Positions 33,438 through 42,137 of a DNA stretch of 64,000 bases are shown here, one piece after another (position 1 is the first letter of the stretch; every line of letters starts with the position of its first letter). The notes under the pieces were generated by a model, which saw nothing but the letters and a program-made list of their open reading frames with translations, was not told the DNA's origin and ran no database searches. The position numbers were made by a program, and so were the translations under genes. Source of the DNA: Microbacterium fluvii (GTDB lineage: Bacteria; Actinomycetota; Actinomycetes; Actinomycetales; Microbacteriaceae); NCBI RefSeq assembly GCF_025515205.1, contig NZ_JAOPFX010000003.1:411946-475945 (forward strand). The letters are read 5' to 3'.

Positions 33438-34595
33438 TCAGTCGGATGACTCGGGCGCGGCGTCGAGCATCCAGGCGGTGACCGCGACAGTGGAGCCCTC
33501 GACGATGTCGAGATCGATCGGCCACGACCCGCGAGGCATTCCCGCCGTCGGTGCGGCGTAGACGGTCTTCGTCACGAGCGCTCCGTGCGGCGACGCGGCA
33601 TCCCATCCGAGCACCGTCACCGCGTAGCCTCCGGCAGGGATCTCGATGCGTTGGGAACCGGGGTCGTGCGTCATGAAGGATCCGCCGTGCTCGATGGTCA
33701 CGTCGAGCAGGTGCTGATTCTGGTCGCCGAAGGCCACATCGGGGTATCCCTCGATCACGCACGATTCGTCCGAGAAGTTCATGAGTCGAATCGTCATGGC
33801 GCGGTGTCCCGTCGCCGCGTCGGGCTCACCCTTGAGCACCGTCGCCTTGTCGGGCGTGCACCACTCGGGATCCAGGGCCGCGGAAGCGGCGTCAACCCTG
33901 TCGGGAACCGGCACACCGGATGCCTCGGGGTCGGGGAGAGCGCCGAAGGTCGTGGCAGCCTCGGCCTCCTGCCGCGCCGCGACCTCGGCCTCGATGGCGG
34001 CGGTGCGCGCAGCGTCGGACGCCAGACCGCTCAACAGCACGGCGACGACAGAGACGGATGCTGCGGGCGCAAGCCACCTCGGTCGGTTTCGCGGTGTCGC
34101 CGGTCGGCCGTCATATCCCGGCACGTGCGCGGGAGTGCGGGCCACGAGGCCCACCATCCATCCGACTCCCAGGCCCCAGAGGGCGCCGGAGGCCGCGGCC
34201 GCGCCGAAGTCGCCGACCAGCAGGCCGCGAAGTCCGAAGTCGCCGATGGAATCCGCTGCGGCGGCGAGGTCGAGAGCGAGCCCCACCACGGCCCCCGCTG
34301 CCACCGTCGCGAACCACGCCGGAACGAACATCTCCGTGCCGCGTGCGGTGATCGAGATGAGCGAGGCGTGCACGAGTGCGATCGAGACTGCGCCGACGAG
34401 CAGACCGAGCATCACCCAGATGCTGCTCTCGGTCCCCATGAGTTGCGACGGCACCACCTCGGGGACGAGGCCTGCGAGCTGGACGGCCGATCCCTGCAGC
34501 TGCGAGAGGAGCCAGCGTCCGACGGCGAACAGCAGCCACAGGGCCGCTGCGAGCGCGCTCGAGGCGAACTGGCGGCGATTGATCGAGGAGCTCAT
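33438..34595 (-). CDS. Membrane protein with DUF4232-like extracellular domain
   Basis: The protein has 385 residues. The N-terminal half has about four to five transmembrane segments (15-35, 57-80, 90-115, 130-155, 182-200). The C-terminal half (about 235-385) begins EWCTPDKATVLKGEPDAATGHRA and has the Cys pair and beta-strand pattern of DUF4232 domains (FSDESCVIEGYPDVAF). DUF4232 is common in secreted actinobacterial lipoproteins and has no known function. The ATG at 34595 is used; a GTG one codon earlier is possible. Confidence 0.78.
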   Translation of the reverse strand: MSSSINRRQFASSALAAALWLLFAVGRWLLSQLQGSAVQLAGLVPEVVPSQLMGTESSIWVMLGLLVGAVSIALVHASLISITARGTEMFVPAWFATVAAGAVVGLALDLAAAADSIGDFGLRGLLVGDFGAAAASGALWGLGVGWMVGLVARTPAHVPGYDGRPATPRNRPRWLAPAASVSVVAVLLSGLASDAARTAAIEAEVAARQEAEAATTFGALPDPEASGVPVPDRVDAASAALDPEWCTPDKATVLKGEPDAATGHRAMTIRLMNFSDESCVIEGYPDVAFGDQNQHLLDVTIEHGGSFMTHDPGSQRIEIPAGGYAVTVLGWDAASPHGALVTKTVYAAPTAGMPRGSWPIDLDIVEGSTVAVTAWMLDAAPESSD

Positions 34596-34710
34596 CACGT
34601 CTCATCCTGTCCCATCGGCTGCGCCGCTCGTGCCCTTGTCGTGGGGCGGTGTGCGACGCCGTCGTCTGGCACCAGGGTCGCCAGGGCCACGGAGGCCGCG
34701 ACCCAGCCGG

Positions 34711-36152
34711 TCAGAACGGGGGTGGGGGGTCGGGTGGGTCGCCGGGTGGTGCGTCGGCTTGCATGGTGGTGAACATGAGGGTGCGGGCGGGGGTGTCGGG
34801 GTAGGTGCGTCCGGTGGGGCTCGTCCACTCGAGCACACCGCCGGGCAGCTGTTGCACTTTCCATGCGGTGTGGTGTTTGAGGATGTGGTGCCCTTCGCAG
34901 AGGTGGGCGAGGTTGCAGGCTTCGGTGCGCCCGCCTTCGACGTGGGCGAAGGTGTGGTCGAGGTCGCAGCGCCAGACGGGTTGGCGGCATCCGGGGAATC
35001 GGCAGTGTTCGTCGCGGGCGGCGAGCAGTCGCCGCAGCGAGGCGGGCGGGCGGTATTGGTCGATCGCGCGGACGCAGCCGGTGCCGTGATCGGTGAACAG
35101 TCGCATCCAGACGTGGGCGTGACCGGCGAGGCGGCGGGCGGTGTCGGGGTCGATGGGGCCGTGTCCGATGAGTTCGGCGGGTTCGTCGCCCTGGCCGGTG
35201 AGGGTCGATGCCGGCACGGTGATCTGCACGCGGGCGTGGATGGCCTGCGCTTCGGGCACCGACGCGTCCGACACGGCCGCCGTCGCGTGGCCGGTGAGCA
35301 GCGTGTCGGCGAGCACGTCGGCGCGTACCTCGCTGAGAGTGCGAGTGTCGCGGGTGGGTTCGGACGACCTGTCCGTGCCGCCGATGCCGTCGGTGCCGCC
35401 GGCCCCGCCTCCGCCACCGTCGCCGTCGCCGTCGAGCGCATCGAATCCCTCGAGTGTGTCGGCGCCGGTGCCGGCAGCATCCGTCTTGCGTGCGTCGATG
35501 ACGGCTTTGGCTTGTTGGGTGAGGCGGTCGAAGATGCCGTGTGGATGACGGTGGGTTGCAGGCTCCACAGTTCGCTCATGCCGTCGTCACCGTCGCGCAG
35601 TCGCACGTCGCGGTCGCGGCGGGCGAGGTCGTGGTGTTCCTGCAGAGGGATCGGATCGATGCGCTGGGCGAGCATCCGCAGCAGCGGACGCGCCCGCCCC
35701 GGGGTCTCCCTCCGGCAGATGCCCAAAGCCTTCTGCTCGAACTCGGCCCGTGCCTTCGGGTGGGCGATCCGCGACCCCGTGTCGAGGATCGCGACGATGT
35801 GTCCGCGTTCGATCTGGCCACCGGCGAGAGCTCGGAGGGTTTCGGGGAAGTCGTCGGCGAGCATCGCGGCCTCGGCGAGCCGTGCCTGGATCGTGCGGTC
35901 CGAGGCCCGCACCGCACACGCGAGCTCCGCGGCGATCTCCCGCAACGGCAGATCGATCCTCCCCGCATCCCCCGATCGTGCGCGGCGCACGATCGCCAGG
36001 TTCATCGCCTCCGATAGCGCCACCGACTCCGCCGCCTCGGCCGCGGCCTTCGCCTTCCGCGCCTCGACCACCCGGGTCGTGAGCTCATCGAGCAGCCGCG
36101 CCTCATCATCGGAGAACCCGGGAGCGGGTGTCGGTTCGGTCGAACTGGTCAT
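34711..36152 (-). pseudogene. DUF222/HNH endonuclease gene with one frameshift
   Basis: The gene encodes two in-register pieces of a single DUF222-HNH protein. The first frame starts MTSSTEPTPAPG at 36152 and carries the DUF222 region up to SLQPTVIH. The second frame resumes at once with GIFDRLTQQAKAVIDARK and runs to 34711. The break is near 35538; adding one base there (ACGGC to ACCGGC on the minus strand) would restore ...VIHTGIFDRL. The HNH part is intact (CRFPGCRQ, CDLDHTFAH, NLAHLCEGHH). Such proteins are multi-copy in Microbacteriaceae and of uncertain role. It may be a true pseudogene, a sequencing error or a slippage site. Confidence 0.85.
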
Positions 36153-36590
36153 GACTCCAGTCTGCCGAGTACCTCCGACATTCCCCGCAGAACAAACCCC
36201 AGATCAAACCTCGAAACTGTGGACAACGTTCAATGGCCATCTCGTGGGGACGAACCATTGAACTGCCCTAGCCTCGAAGGAAGCCAAGAGGGCCCTCAAA
36301 CTTACGCCTGAAGGCCAGAGCAAGAGCAATCAGGTGAGCACGAAGCCGCGGCGCCTTTCGTCCACTACGGAATCGACGTGAAGCAGGCGATGCGGTTCGA
36401 GCCTCGCCAGCGAGAGGGGCTCTGGTGTGTCGAACTCGATGCACTGACGTATGTGTACGGCAGTGGTGGTCGCAACCAGTCGTGACCGGTTAGTTTCGAC
36501 GCCAGCTCCCGCCCCCGTCAGTGAGCAGCCGCGGGGGTAGCCAAAGAGTGGCCTGCGCGATGTGGCGCATCGGTGAGGCTCTCCGGCGTT
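36153..36590. other. Gene-poor stretch with a possible gene relic
   Basis: No confident gene. One plus-strand open stretch (36312-36482) reads ...FVHYGIDVKQAMRFEPRQ and ends GSGGRNQS-stop; its only starts are weak (GTG 36378). It could be the 3' remnant of a lost gene. Base composition is lower in GC than the flanks, suggesting transfer at this island edge. Confidence 0.4.
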
Positions 36591-36968
36591 TCATTCGGCC
36601 CTGATGCCCGCGGCATCCTCATCAGGATGGTTCTGTGCGATCAGAGTGATGTACTCCAGCGCCTCAAGGTCGGCACCACCGAGGCGCCCATGGTTGGCGT
36701 GTCGCCGCAAGGTTGCCAAGGCGACGTCTATCGACCGGCGGGCGTCAGCGGAACTGCGTAGGCGCCGTTCGTTGTTGCGTGTGTTCTCGGTAGCCGCCGA
36801 CCATTCGACCGCCGCCTCGAGCGTCGAGAACTCTCGACGAACGGAGTGCCCGCTGTCGAGGAGGACCGACGCGCACCACTTGCCCGATTCAAGCTGTCTC
36901 AGTGCGCTCAATAGTTCTTGCTCTTGCTCTGGCGCTCGGATGATGTGTCGTGAACTTCGCTCACCCAC
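36591..36968 (-). CDS. Unknown protein, island gene 3 (125 aa)
   Basis: The frame encodes 125 residues that are mostly helical by appearance, with Arg/Glu/Ala-rich stretches (RNNERRLRSSADARRSIDVALATLRR). It begins MGERSSRHIIR and overlaps the upstream gene by 61 nt in another frame, which is long; the real start may be inside. No family recognised. Support is the lack of stops in this strand and the tight position at the end of the HNH-led cluster. It is the least certain gene of the island. Confidence 0.5.
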   Translation of the reverse strand: MGERSSRHIIRAPEQEQELLSALRQLESGKWCASVLLDSGHSVRREFSTLEAAVEWSAATENTRNNERRLRSSADARRSIDVALATLRRHANHGRLGGADLEALEYITLIAQNHPDEDAAGIRAE

Positions 36969-37393
36969 TGTCCTGTATCGGAGTGGAAGACGGGCATGCC
37001 GAGGCGATGGGAGAGGTCCCGTGCCTGGTCCAGAGTCGTTGGCGTCTCTAGAACGAGGAGTCGGTCAGGGACATCTTCCCGCTGTCCGCGCCTCGCTCTG
37101 GTTCGTATCAGTGGAGTCCAGATCTCGGTCAGCCAGGGCGACAGGATGCCGATCGCGAAGCTGCTCATGATCTCGTAGGCATCGGGGTCGTAGGCCCCAT
37201 TGCGACCCGCTCGATGTCCTTCGATATCGAGAACGAGCGTTCGCGGTCGTCCCGGGTGCTTCAGGGCGGATTCCCTTACGACGGCGAAGACCATCTCGGC
37301 GGTCTCCTCGAATGCCTCATCAGCACGCATCACGTGGAAGAGCAGGATCGTGGGCCTATTGGCGCGCGTGCCTTCGTCGATCGCAATCTCCAT
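36908..37393 (-). CDS. Unknown protein, island gene 2 (161 aa)
   Basis: The protein has 161 residues. It starts MEIAIDEGTRANRP and shows alternating hydrophobic strands and helices: PTILLFHVM, RTLVLDIEGHRAG, a hydrophobic segment EIMSSFAIGILSPWLTEIW, and DRLLVLETPTTLDQARDL. That pattern fits a Rossmann-like alpha/beta fold, but no known family is recognised. It starts four bases after the HNH stop, with the ribosome-binding sequence AGAAGGG inside the end of the HNH gene, so co-expression is likely. Confidence 0.65.
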   Translation of the reverse strand: MEIAIDEGTRANRPTILLFHVMRADEAFEETAEMVFAVVRESALKHPGRPRTLVLDIEGHRAGRNGAYDPDAYEIMSSFAIGILSPWLTEIWTPLIRTRARRGQREDVPDRLLVLETPTTLDQARDLSHRLGMPVFHSDTGQWVSEVHDTSSERQSKSKNY

Positions 37394-37397
37394 CGGA

Positions 37398-37877
37398 CTA
37401 ACCCTTCTCTCCGCCTGGCTGGAACTCTGCGTCTTCGACCTCGGCCGACCACGTGTGCCAGGCGCGATGCCTCCCCATCTGGTCGATGACGAGCAGTTTC
37501 GCGACGAGAATGCGTGCAATGGGAGACAGGGACTGCCATTTCTCCTGCACGACGACCCAACGGAGGTGCGTCAGGAGCCAATGCGGGTACTCTCTGGGCG
37601 CGCCATCGGCCAGGATCTGCCGCTTCATCTCGCTCGGTGGAACGAGTTCCTCTCCGACTTCTTCGAATCCCGCTGCCACGGCGATGAGCGGCCAGCTCAG
37701 CAATGGAACCCGGTCCTTGAGATCATGACAATTGACGCAGGTCGGGACTGTTCCTTCGCCGCCGAAGGTCCACTGGAGAGGGAAGTGGTCGTGCTCGTGC
37801 CGGGACGACAGGTACATCTCGCAGTAGAAGCAGCGATCGCACCCCCAGTGGCGAGTCCGAGGGCGTGCTCGCGTCAT
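37398..37877 (-). CDS. HNH endonuclease-like protein, island gene 1 (159 aa)
   Basis: The protein has 159 residues. The N-terminal half has an HNH zinc-finger pattern: CDRCFYC (Cys13, 16, 19), the catalytic-type Asp-His in RHEHDHF (Asp30-His31), and CVNCHDLKD (Cys47, Cys50). This places it among the HNH nucleases with structural zinc. The C-terminal half is Trp-rich and unassigned. ATG 37877 has GGGAGG nine bases upstream; an earlier in-frame TTG would add eight residues. It leads a three-gene minus-strand cluster divergent from a MNT/HEPN pair. It is unrelated in sequence to the DUF222-type HNH genes of this window. Confidence 0.75.
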   Translation of the reverse strand: MTRARPRTRHWGCDRCFYCEMYLSSRHEHDHFPLQWTFGGEGTVPTCVNCHDLKDRVPLLSWPLIAVAAGFEEVGEELVPPSEMKRQILADGAPREYPHWLLTHLRWVVVQEKWQSLSPIARILVAKLLVIDQMGRHRAWHTWSAEVEDAEFQPGGEKG

Positions 37878-37941
37878 CTCTTCAGTCCTCCCGATCTGCA
37901 AGTGAGGTGAACGTAGCGCAACTCACAACGCCGCCGGCCAG

Positions 37942-37947
37942 TATCCT
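37942..37947 (+). promoter_or_regulatory. -10 element for leaderless MNT gene
   Basis: TATCCT ends 6 nt before ATG 37954, with no ribosome-binding site between them. Confidence 0.45.
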
Positions 37948-37953
37948 CTAGTC

Positions 37954-38274
37954 ATGCCCGCCGAGACTGAGTACGCGCGAGCCCTGCGTGCAGCACTCAG
38001 TGCGAACCATCTCGCGCTCAGCAGCATCCTCGCTCGTCACGGCGCGGCCAATCCGCGCCTCTTCGGCTCGGTGGCGCGAGGTGACGCGGGCATTGATAGT
38101 GACGTCGACTTGTTCGTCGACCTCGATCCCAGCGGCGGCAATCCGCTGCTTCGCGTCGCGGGTATCGGCGAGGAACTCAGCCGCCTTCTCGGAGTCCGAG
38201 TGGATGTGGTCGCGGAAGAGTTGTTACGCGATCCGGTCTCTACGACCGTGCGGCGCGACCTGGTCGCGTTGTGA
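37954..38274 (+). CDS. MNT-type nucleotidyltransferase (antitoxin of MNT/HEPN pair)
   Basis: The protein has 106 residues. It carries the minimal nucleotidyltransferase motif: Gly38-Ser39 in LFGSVARGDAG, and Asp50 and Asp52 in DSDVDLFVD. In characterised MntA/HepT pairs the nucleotidyltransferase AMPylates and so silences the HEPN toxin. The next gene starts within its stop codon and encodes the HEPN partner, so this is a complete two-gene module. The ATG is probably leaderless. Confidence 0.92.
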   Translation: MPAETEYARALRAALSANHLALSSILARHGAANPRLFGSVARGDAGIDSDVDLFVDLDPSGGNPLLRVAGIGEELSRLLGVRVDVVAEELLRDPVSTTVRRDLVAL

Positions 38275-38603
38275 GTCGGTCTTCGGACGAGCGCTTCGCC
38301 GACATCCTTGCGGCGATCGAAAGGTGCCTGGGATACAGGAGATTTCTGGATGGCGCCGATCCGTTGATCGCGAGAATGGCCTACGACGCCGTGTTGCGAA
38401 ACCTCGCGGTGATCGGTGAAGCAGTCCGTGCGCTTCCCGACGACGATCTCGCGTCAATGGCCGACGTCCCGTGGGTGTCGATCGCGGGTCTGCGCAATGT
38501 GGTGGTGCATGAGTATTTCCGCGTCCAGCCTGCGCTCGTCGTCGAGATCCTCGACGACGAACTGGTCCCGCTGGCTGCGGCGATTCGCGCACATCGCGCT
38601 TGA
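38271..38603 (+). CDS. HEPN-domain (DUF86) ribonuclease toxin
   Basis: The protein has 110 residues. The RX4H motif of HEPN ribonucleases is present (Arg75 and His80 in GLRNVVVHEYF), followed by the conserved Tyr82, the residue class AMPylated in HepT. The upstream MNT gene overlaps by four bases (GTGA). Expected role: RNA cleavage that slows growth when the partner is lost or inactivated. Its chromosomal location beside an HNH-led gene cluster suggests a small defence or addiction island. Confidence 0.92.
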   Translation: MSRSSDERFADILAAIERCLGYRRFLDGADPLIARMAYDAVLRNLAVIGEAVRALPDDDLASMADVPWVSIAGLRNVVVHEYFRVQPALVVEILDDELVPLAAAIRAHRA

Positions 38604-38642
38604 TCGCCCGGAGCCGGCGTCGAGGAATCCGGCAGCCCGCCC

Positions 38643-40256
38643 TCACGCCCGCGCGGCGATCGAGGCCGCATCGAAGCCGGCCGGCAGCGCGCCGTACAGG
38701 CCGCCGACGCCGTCGACGAGTCGCGCCGCGACGAACCCGTCGGCCACGGCCGCCGGCGCGAAGCGCACGAGCAGCGAAGCCTCCAGTGCCAGTGCGAGCG
38801 TCGAGACCAGCTCGCGCGCACGGGTCTCGGGTGCGGCATCCGTCGCGACGTCGCGCACCAGCATCCGCGCACGATCGAGAAAGGCATCGAGCCGCCGGTC
38901 GCCTCCGCGCGCGAGCGACAGCTCGGCGTCGAACGCCTCGAACGCTTCGGGTTCGCGCGCGAGGGCCCGAAGCACATCGAGCGCGATGACGTTGCCCGAC
39001 CCCTCCCAGATCGCCATGACCGGCTGCTCGCGGTAGCGCATCGCGAGGGGGAACGCCTCGGTGTAGCCGTTGCCGCCGAGGCACTCCATCGCCTCGTACG
39101 CGTGCCCAGGGCCGCGCTTGCAGATCCAGTACTTCGCCACGGCGGTCGCGAGTCGGCGGAACGCGACCTCGTCGGGCGATGCGTCGAGGTCGTACGCCCT
39201 GGCGAGCCGCAGTGCGGTCGCCGTGGCGGCCTCGGTCTCGAGCTGCAGATCGGCGAGCACGCCGACCATCGCCGGCTGTTCGCTCAGCAGCGCGCCGAAG
39301 GCGCGGCGGTGGCGCGCGTGCCACGCGGCCTCGGCGACCGCCTGACGCATGCCGGCGGCAGTCCCCAGCACGCAGTCGAGCCGCGTGCCGGCGACCATGT
39401 CGATGATCGTGCGCACGCCTCGCCCCTCGTCGCCGACGAGAGAGCCGATCGCATCGTCGTACTCGACCTCGCTCGACGCGTTCGCGCGGTTGCCCAGCTT
39501 GTCTTTCAGCCGCTGCAGACGGATGCCGTTGCGTCGCCCGTCGACGACGCCCGGCACGAGGAAGCACGAGAGGCCGCCCGGGGCCTGCGCGAGCACGAGG
39601 AAGGCATCCGACATCGGCGCCGAGCAGAACCACTTGTGCCCGCTCAGCGCATACCGGCCGTCGCCGACGGGGCGCGCCACCGTGGTGCCCGCGCGCACAT
39701 CCGAGCCGCCCTGCTTCTCGGTCATCGCCATGCCGAACAGCGCGCTCGTCTTGCCCGGCCGCAGCGCCGGATCGTACGTCGTGCTCAGCCCGCGGGGCAG
39801 CCATTCGGCGCCGACCCCCGGATGCTGCTGCAGCACCGGCACGACGGCGTGGGTCATCGAGATCGGGCAGGCGTGCCCGGGCTCGACCTGCGCGTAGAGC
39901 ATGAACGTCGCCGCACGCGCGACGTGCGCGCCGGGCCGCGGGTCGGCATCGGCGGCGGTGTGCGCCCCGTCGGCGACGGCCGCCGCGATGACCCGGTGGT
40001 AGCTCTCGTCGTACTCGACCTCGTCGATGCGATGCCCGTATCTGTCGTGGGTGTGGAGCACCGGCTCTGCGCGGTTCGCCCGCGCGGCGTCGTGCTGAAA
40101 GGCCTCGGTGCCGACGCGCTGGCCCGTCAGGTGCAGGCGATGGTGCGCCCAGCCGGCGTCGTGCCGCTCGACCGCCTCGACGAGGGCGGCATTCTCGGCG
40201 TACTCGTCGAGGCCCGTGCGCGGGGGAGCCTGGTTCACCACATCGTGAGTGCTCAT
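38643..40256 (-). CDS. AidB-like acyl-CoA dehydrogenase
   Basis: The protein has 537 residues. The N-terminus (NQAPPRTGLDEYAENAALVEAV) is characteristic of the AidB subfamily. The FAD-binding segments are GMAMTEKQGGSDVRAGTT and YALSGHKWFCSAPMSDAFLVLAQ, followed by the C-terminal helical bundle with GGNGYTEAFPL and WEGSGN. E. coli AidB is an alkylation-response flavoprotein with weak isovaleryl-CoA dehydrogenase activity. Start is ATG 40256; another ATG nine bases earlier is possible. It is preceded by a small membrane-protein gene in the same direction. Confidence 0.9.
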   Translation of the reverse strand: MSTHDVVNQAPPRTGLDEYAENAALVEAVERHDAGWAHHRLHLTGQRVGTEAFQHDAARANRAEPVLHTHDRYGHRIDEVEYDESYHRVIAAAVADGAHTAADADPRPGAHVARAATFMLYAQVEPGHACPISMTHAVVPVLQQHPGVGAEWLPRGLSTTYDPALRPGKTSALFGMAMTEKQGGSDVRAGTTVARPVGDGRYALSGHKWFCSAPMSDAFLVLAQAPGGLSCFLVPGVVDGRRNGIRLQRLKDKLGNRANASSEVEYDDAIGSLVGDEGRGVRTIIDMVAGTRLDCVLGTAAGMRQAVAEAAWHARHRRAFGALLSEQPAMVGVLADLQLETEAATATALRLARAYDLDASPDEVAFRRLATAVAKYWICKRGPGHAYEAMECLGGNGYTEAFPLAMRYREQPVMAIWEGSGNVIALDVLRALAREPEAFEAFDAELSLARGGDRRLDAFLDRARMLVRDVATDAAPETRARELVSTLALALEASLLVRFAPAAVADGFVAARLVDGVGGLYGALPAGFDAASIAARA

Positions 40257-40269
40257 CGCGCCCATCGAA

Positions 40270-40608
40270 TCAGTGTCGCGCCCGATCTGCCAGACCTCGC
40301 AGGCCTTTCCCGCCGCGCCGCACGTCGCCGAAATGGAACGCGAGCGCGAAGGCCATCCCCACGCCGCCGAGCACCGCGCCGAGCGCTTCGCCCCGTGACC
40401 GCGCCCCGCCGCGCAGCAGCAGCGCGCCGGCGCTCGCGTTGGCCGCGCTCCACGCGACGTTCACCAGGGGTGGAGAATCGCCCACTCCCGGCGGGTCGGC
40501 GAAGGGGCTGGGAAAGGGCTGTCCCTGCACTCCGCTGACGCCGTGCGGCACGGCATTGACGAGCAGGGCGGCGCCCACGACGCTGCGGAGGATCGAGGGG
40601 AACGACAT
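40270..40608 (-). CDS. Small membrane protein, unknown function (112 aa)
   Basis: The protein has 112 residues. It starts MSFPSILRSVVGAALLVNAVPHGVSG and has hydrophobic segments at about 5-28, 52-66 and 75-93. The N-terminal pattern (LLVNAVPHGVSG) recurs in small uncharacterised actinobacterial membrane proteins. It lies between tetR and the AidB-like gene on the same strand, with short gaps, so may be part of the tetR transcript. Confidence 0.72.
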   Translation of the reverse strand: MSFPSILRSVVGAALLVNAVPHGVSGVQGQPFPSPFADPPGVGDSPPLVNVAWSAANASAGALLLRGGARSRGEALGAVLGGVGMAFALAFHFGDVRRGGKGLRGLADRARH

Positions 40609-40632
40609 GTCGCACAGACTACGGCGCGCCGC

Positions 40633-41187
40633 TCACTCGCCGAACAGCTGCCGCGCGGCCGCAAGTGCGAGCTCCTCGGGCTGCGCATCGGGCAGCGCAC
40701 CGCTCAGGCACAGCACGGCGACGCCGTGCACGAGCGCCCACGCGGCCGCGCGTGCCTGCGCGCGCGGCACGCGCAGACATTCGTCTCGGATGCTGTCGAG
40801 CCCGGCGTCGAGCAGTGCGCCCGTCTGCGCCTGAGCGGCGACCAGGTCGGGGTCGGCGGCATCGAGCAGCGCGGGGCGGAACATGACGGCGAAGTGCCCG
40901 GGGTGCGCGACGGCGAACCCCACGTACGCGACCGCCGTGCGGTCGAACGCCCCCTGCGCGACCGAGTCTGCGAGGGCATCGCCGAGTAGGCCGAATCCCT
41001 CGACCGCAAGCGCCGTGAACAGACCCCGCCGGTCGCCGAAATGGTAGGCGGGGGCGGCGTGCGACACGCCGACCTGCCGGGCGAGGTCGCGCAGCGACAG
41101 CGCGTCGGGGCCGGAGTCGGCGACGGCCGTGGCGGCGCCGCGCAGCACCTGGGCGCGAAGGTCTCCGTGGTGATAGCTCGAAGGCAT
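40633..41187 (-). CDS. TetR-family transcriptional regulator
   Basis: The protein has 184 residues. It starts MPSSYHHGDLRAQVLRGA; the helix-turn-helix reads LSLRDLARQVGVSHAAPAYHFGDRRGLFTALA, typical of the TetR subgroup with a YHHGDLR N-terminus. A TetR_C-type ligand domain follows. It is divergent from a DoxX gene, and the gap holds the palindrome ATCTAGTCACCGACTAGAT plus a second imperfect copy, probably its operators. Confidence 0.9.
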   Translation of the reverse strand: MPSSYHHGDLRAQVLRGAATAVADSGPDALSLRDLARQVGVSHAAPAYHFGDRRGLFTALAVEGFGLLGDALADSVAQGAFDRTAVAYVGFAVAHPGHFAVMFRPALLDAADPDLVAAQAQTGALLDAGLDSIRDECLRVPRAQARAAAWALVHGVAVLCLSGALPDAQPEELALAAARQLFGE

Positions 41188-41207
41188 GTCGCTCAGCCTA
41201 TCGGCGA

Positions 41208-41259
41208 TCTAGTCATTGACAAGTCCCGCCTGGAAGGGCAATCTAGTCACCGACTAGAT
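41208..41259. promoter_or_regulatory. TetR operators and doxX promoter
   Basis: The perfect 8-3-8 palindrome ATCTAGTCACCGACTAGAT lies at 41241-41259, and an imperfect copy starting ATCTAGTCATTGAC at 41208. TTGACA at 41216-41221 inside the second copy could be the doxX -35. Binding would repress both divergent genes. Confidence 0.65.
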
Positions 41260-41272
41260 AAGGGAGGCCGCC

Positions 41273-41731
41273 ATGGCACCGCTCGTCACTCTCGTCGTCG
41301 TCACCGCAGCCGCCCGCCTCGTGGGCCTCACCGGCGTCACCTACGTCGACACCTGGCCGGAGGCGCTCGCCGTGGGACTCGCGGCGATGTTCCTGCTGAC
41401 CGCATCGGCGCACTTCGCCCGGCCGCGTCGCGCGGGGCTCATCGCGATCGTGCCGCCGGCGATCCCACGCCCCGGCCTCGTCGTGACGGCCACCGGACTG
41501 CTCGAGATCGCGGGGGCGATCGGCCTGCTCGTTTCGCCGACCTGGATCGCCGGCATCCGCACGGCCGCGGCGATCTGTCTCGCCCTGCTGCTGCTCGTGC
41601 TCTTTCCCGCGAACGTCTACGCGGCGCGCGCCCGTCGCCACCCCGACGCTCCGCACACGCCGCTCGTGCCGCGCACGCTGATGCAGGTCGCGTTCGTGGC
41701 TGCGGCGGTCGTGGTCGCCGTGACGGCGTGA
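41273..41731 (+). CDS. DoxX-family membrane protein
   Basis: The protein has 152 residues with about four transmembrane segments. The DoxX-like pattern is ASAHFARPRR after the second helix, then LLEIAGAIGLL. DoxX proteins are membrane redox-related proteins of mostly unknown function. ATG 41273 has GGGAGG upstream. Control by the divergent TetR protein is suggested by operators in the gap. Confidence 0.82.
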   Translation: MAPLVTLVVVTAAARLVGLTGVTYVDTWPEALAVGLAAMFLLTASAHFARPRRAGLIAIVPPAIPRPGLVVTATGLLEIAGAIGLLVSPTWIAGIRTAAAICLALLLLVLFPANVYAARARRHPDAPHTPLVPRTLMQVAFVAAAVVVAVTA

Positions 41732-41744
41732 GGCGGCATCCGCC

Positions 41745-42137
41745 TCAGCCCATCATCGCGCCGGCCGCACCTGCGATATACGGAACGAGCCAGATCGCCC
41801 ACACGACGATCGAGAAGCGGTGGAACACGCTCTTCGCGTGCTCGCTGCCGCGCGCGAGCACGACGACCGCCCACACGAGGTGCACGGCCATGAGCACGAT
41901 CGCGAGGGTGCCGGTCCAGCTCATCAGCACGTCGGCGCCCGACATCGCGACGCCCGCGGCGGCCTGATCTGCGGCGAGGCGCGTCATCAGCAGCGTGCCG
42001 GTGATGTCGCACGCGAGCCCTACCGCGAACATCGCGGCGTGCCACCACTTCAGCGTGCGCTGAATGCGCTCGGCCCACACCCCGATCGAATAGAAGACGA
42101 GCGCGGCGGTGATGATGACGATCGCAGGGACGAGCAT
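41745..42137 (-). CDS. HsmA/TIGR03987-like membrane protein
   Basis: The protein has 130 residues with four transmembrane segments. The order of conserved segments, YSIGVWAER, LKWWHAAMFAVGLACDITGT and WTGTLAIVLMAVHLVWA, resembles the family labelled HsmA/TIGR03987. Function is unknown. The ATG at 42137 is preferred over an upstream TTG. It is convergent with doxX. Confidence 0.72.
   Translation of the reverse strand: MLVPAIVIITAALVFYSIGVWAERIQRTLKWWHAAMFAVGLACDITGTLLMTRLAADQAAAGVAMSGADVLMSWTGTLAIVLMAVHLVWAVVVLARGSEHAKSVFHRFSIVVWAIWLVPYIAGAAGAMMG

Noticed and set aside
36604..37170. Plus-strand open frame in the island (188 codons)
   Set aside because: It has Arg/Ser-rich low-complexity composition typical of antisense shadows, and overlaps the better-supported minus-strand cluster.
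37954..38603. MNT/HEPN pair as an entirely new system
   Set aside because: The motifs and gene overlap fit the known MntA/HepT toxin-antitoxin type; only its link with the HNH-led cluster is new.
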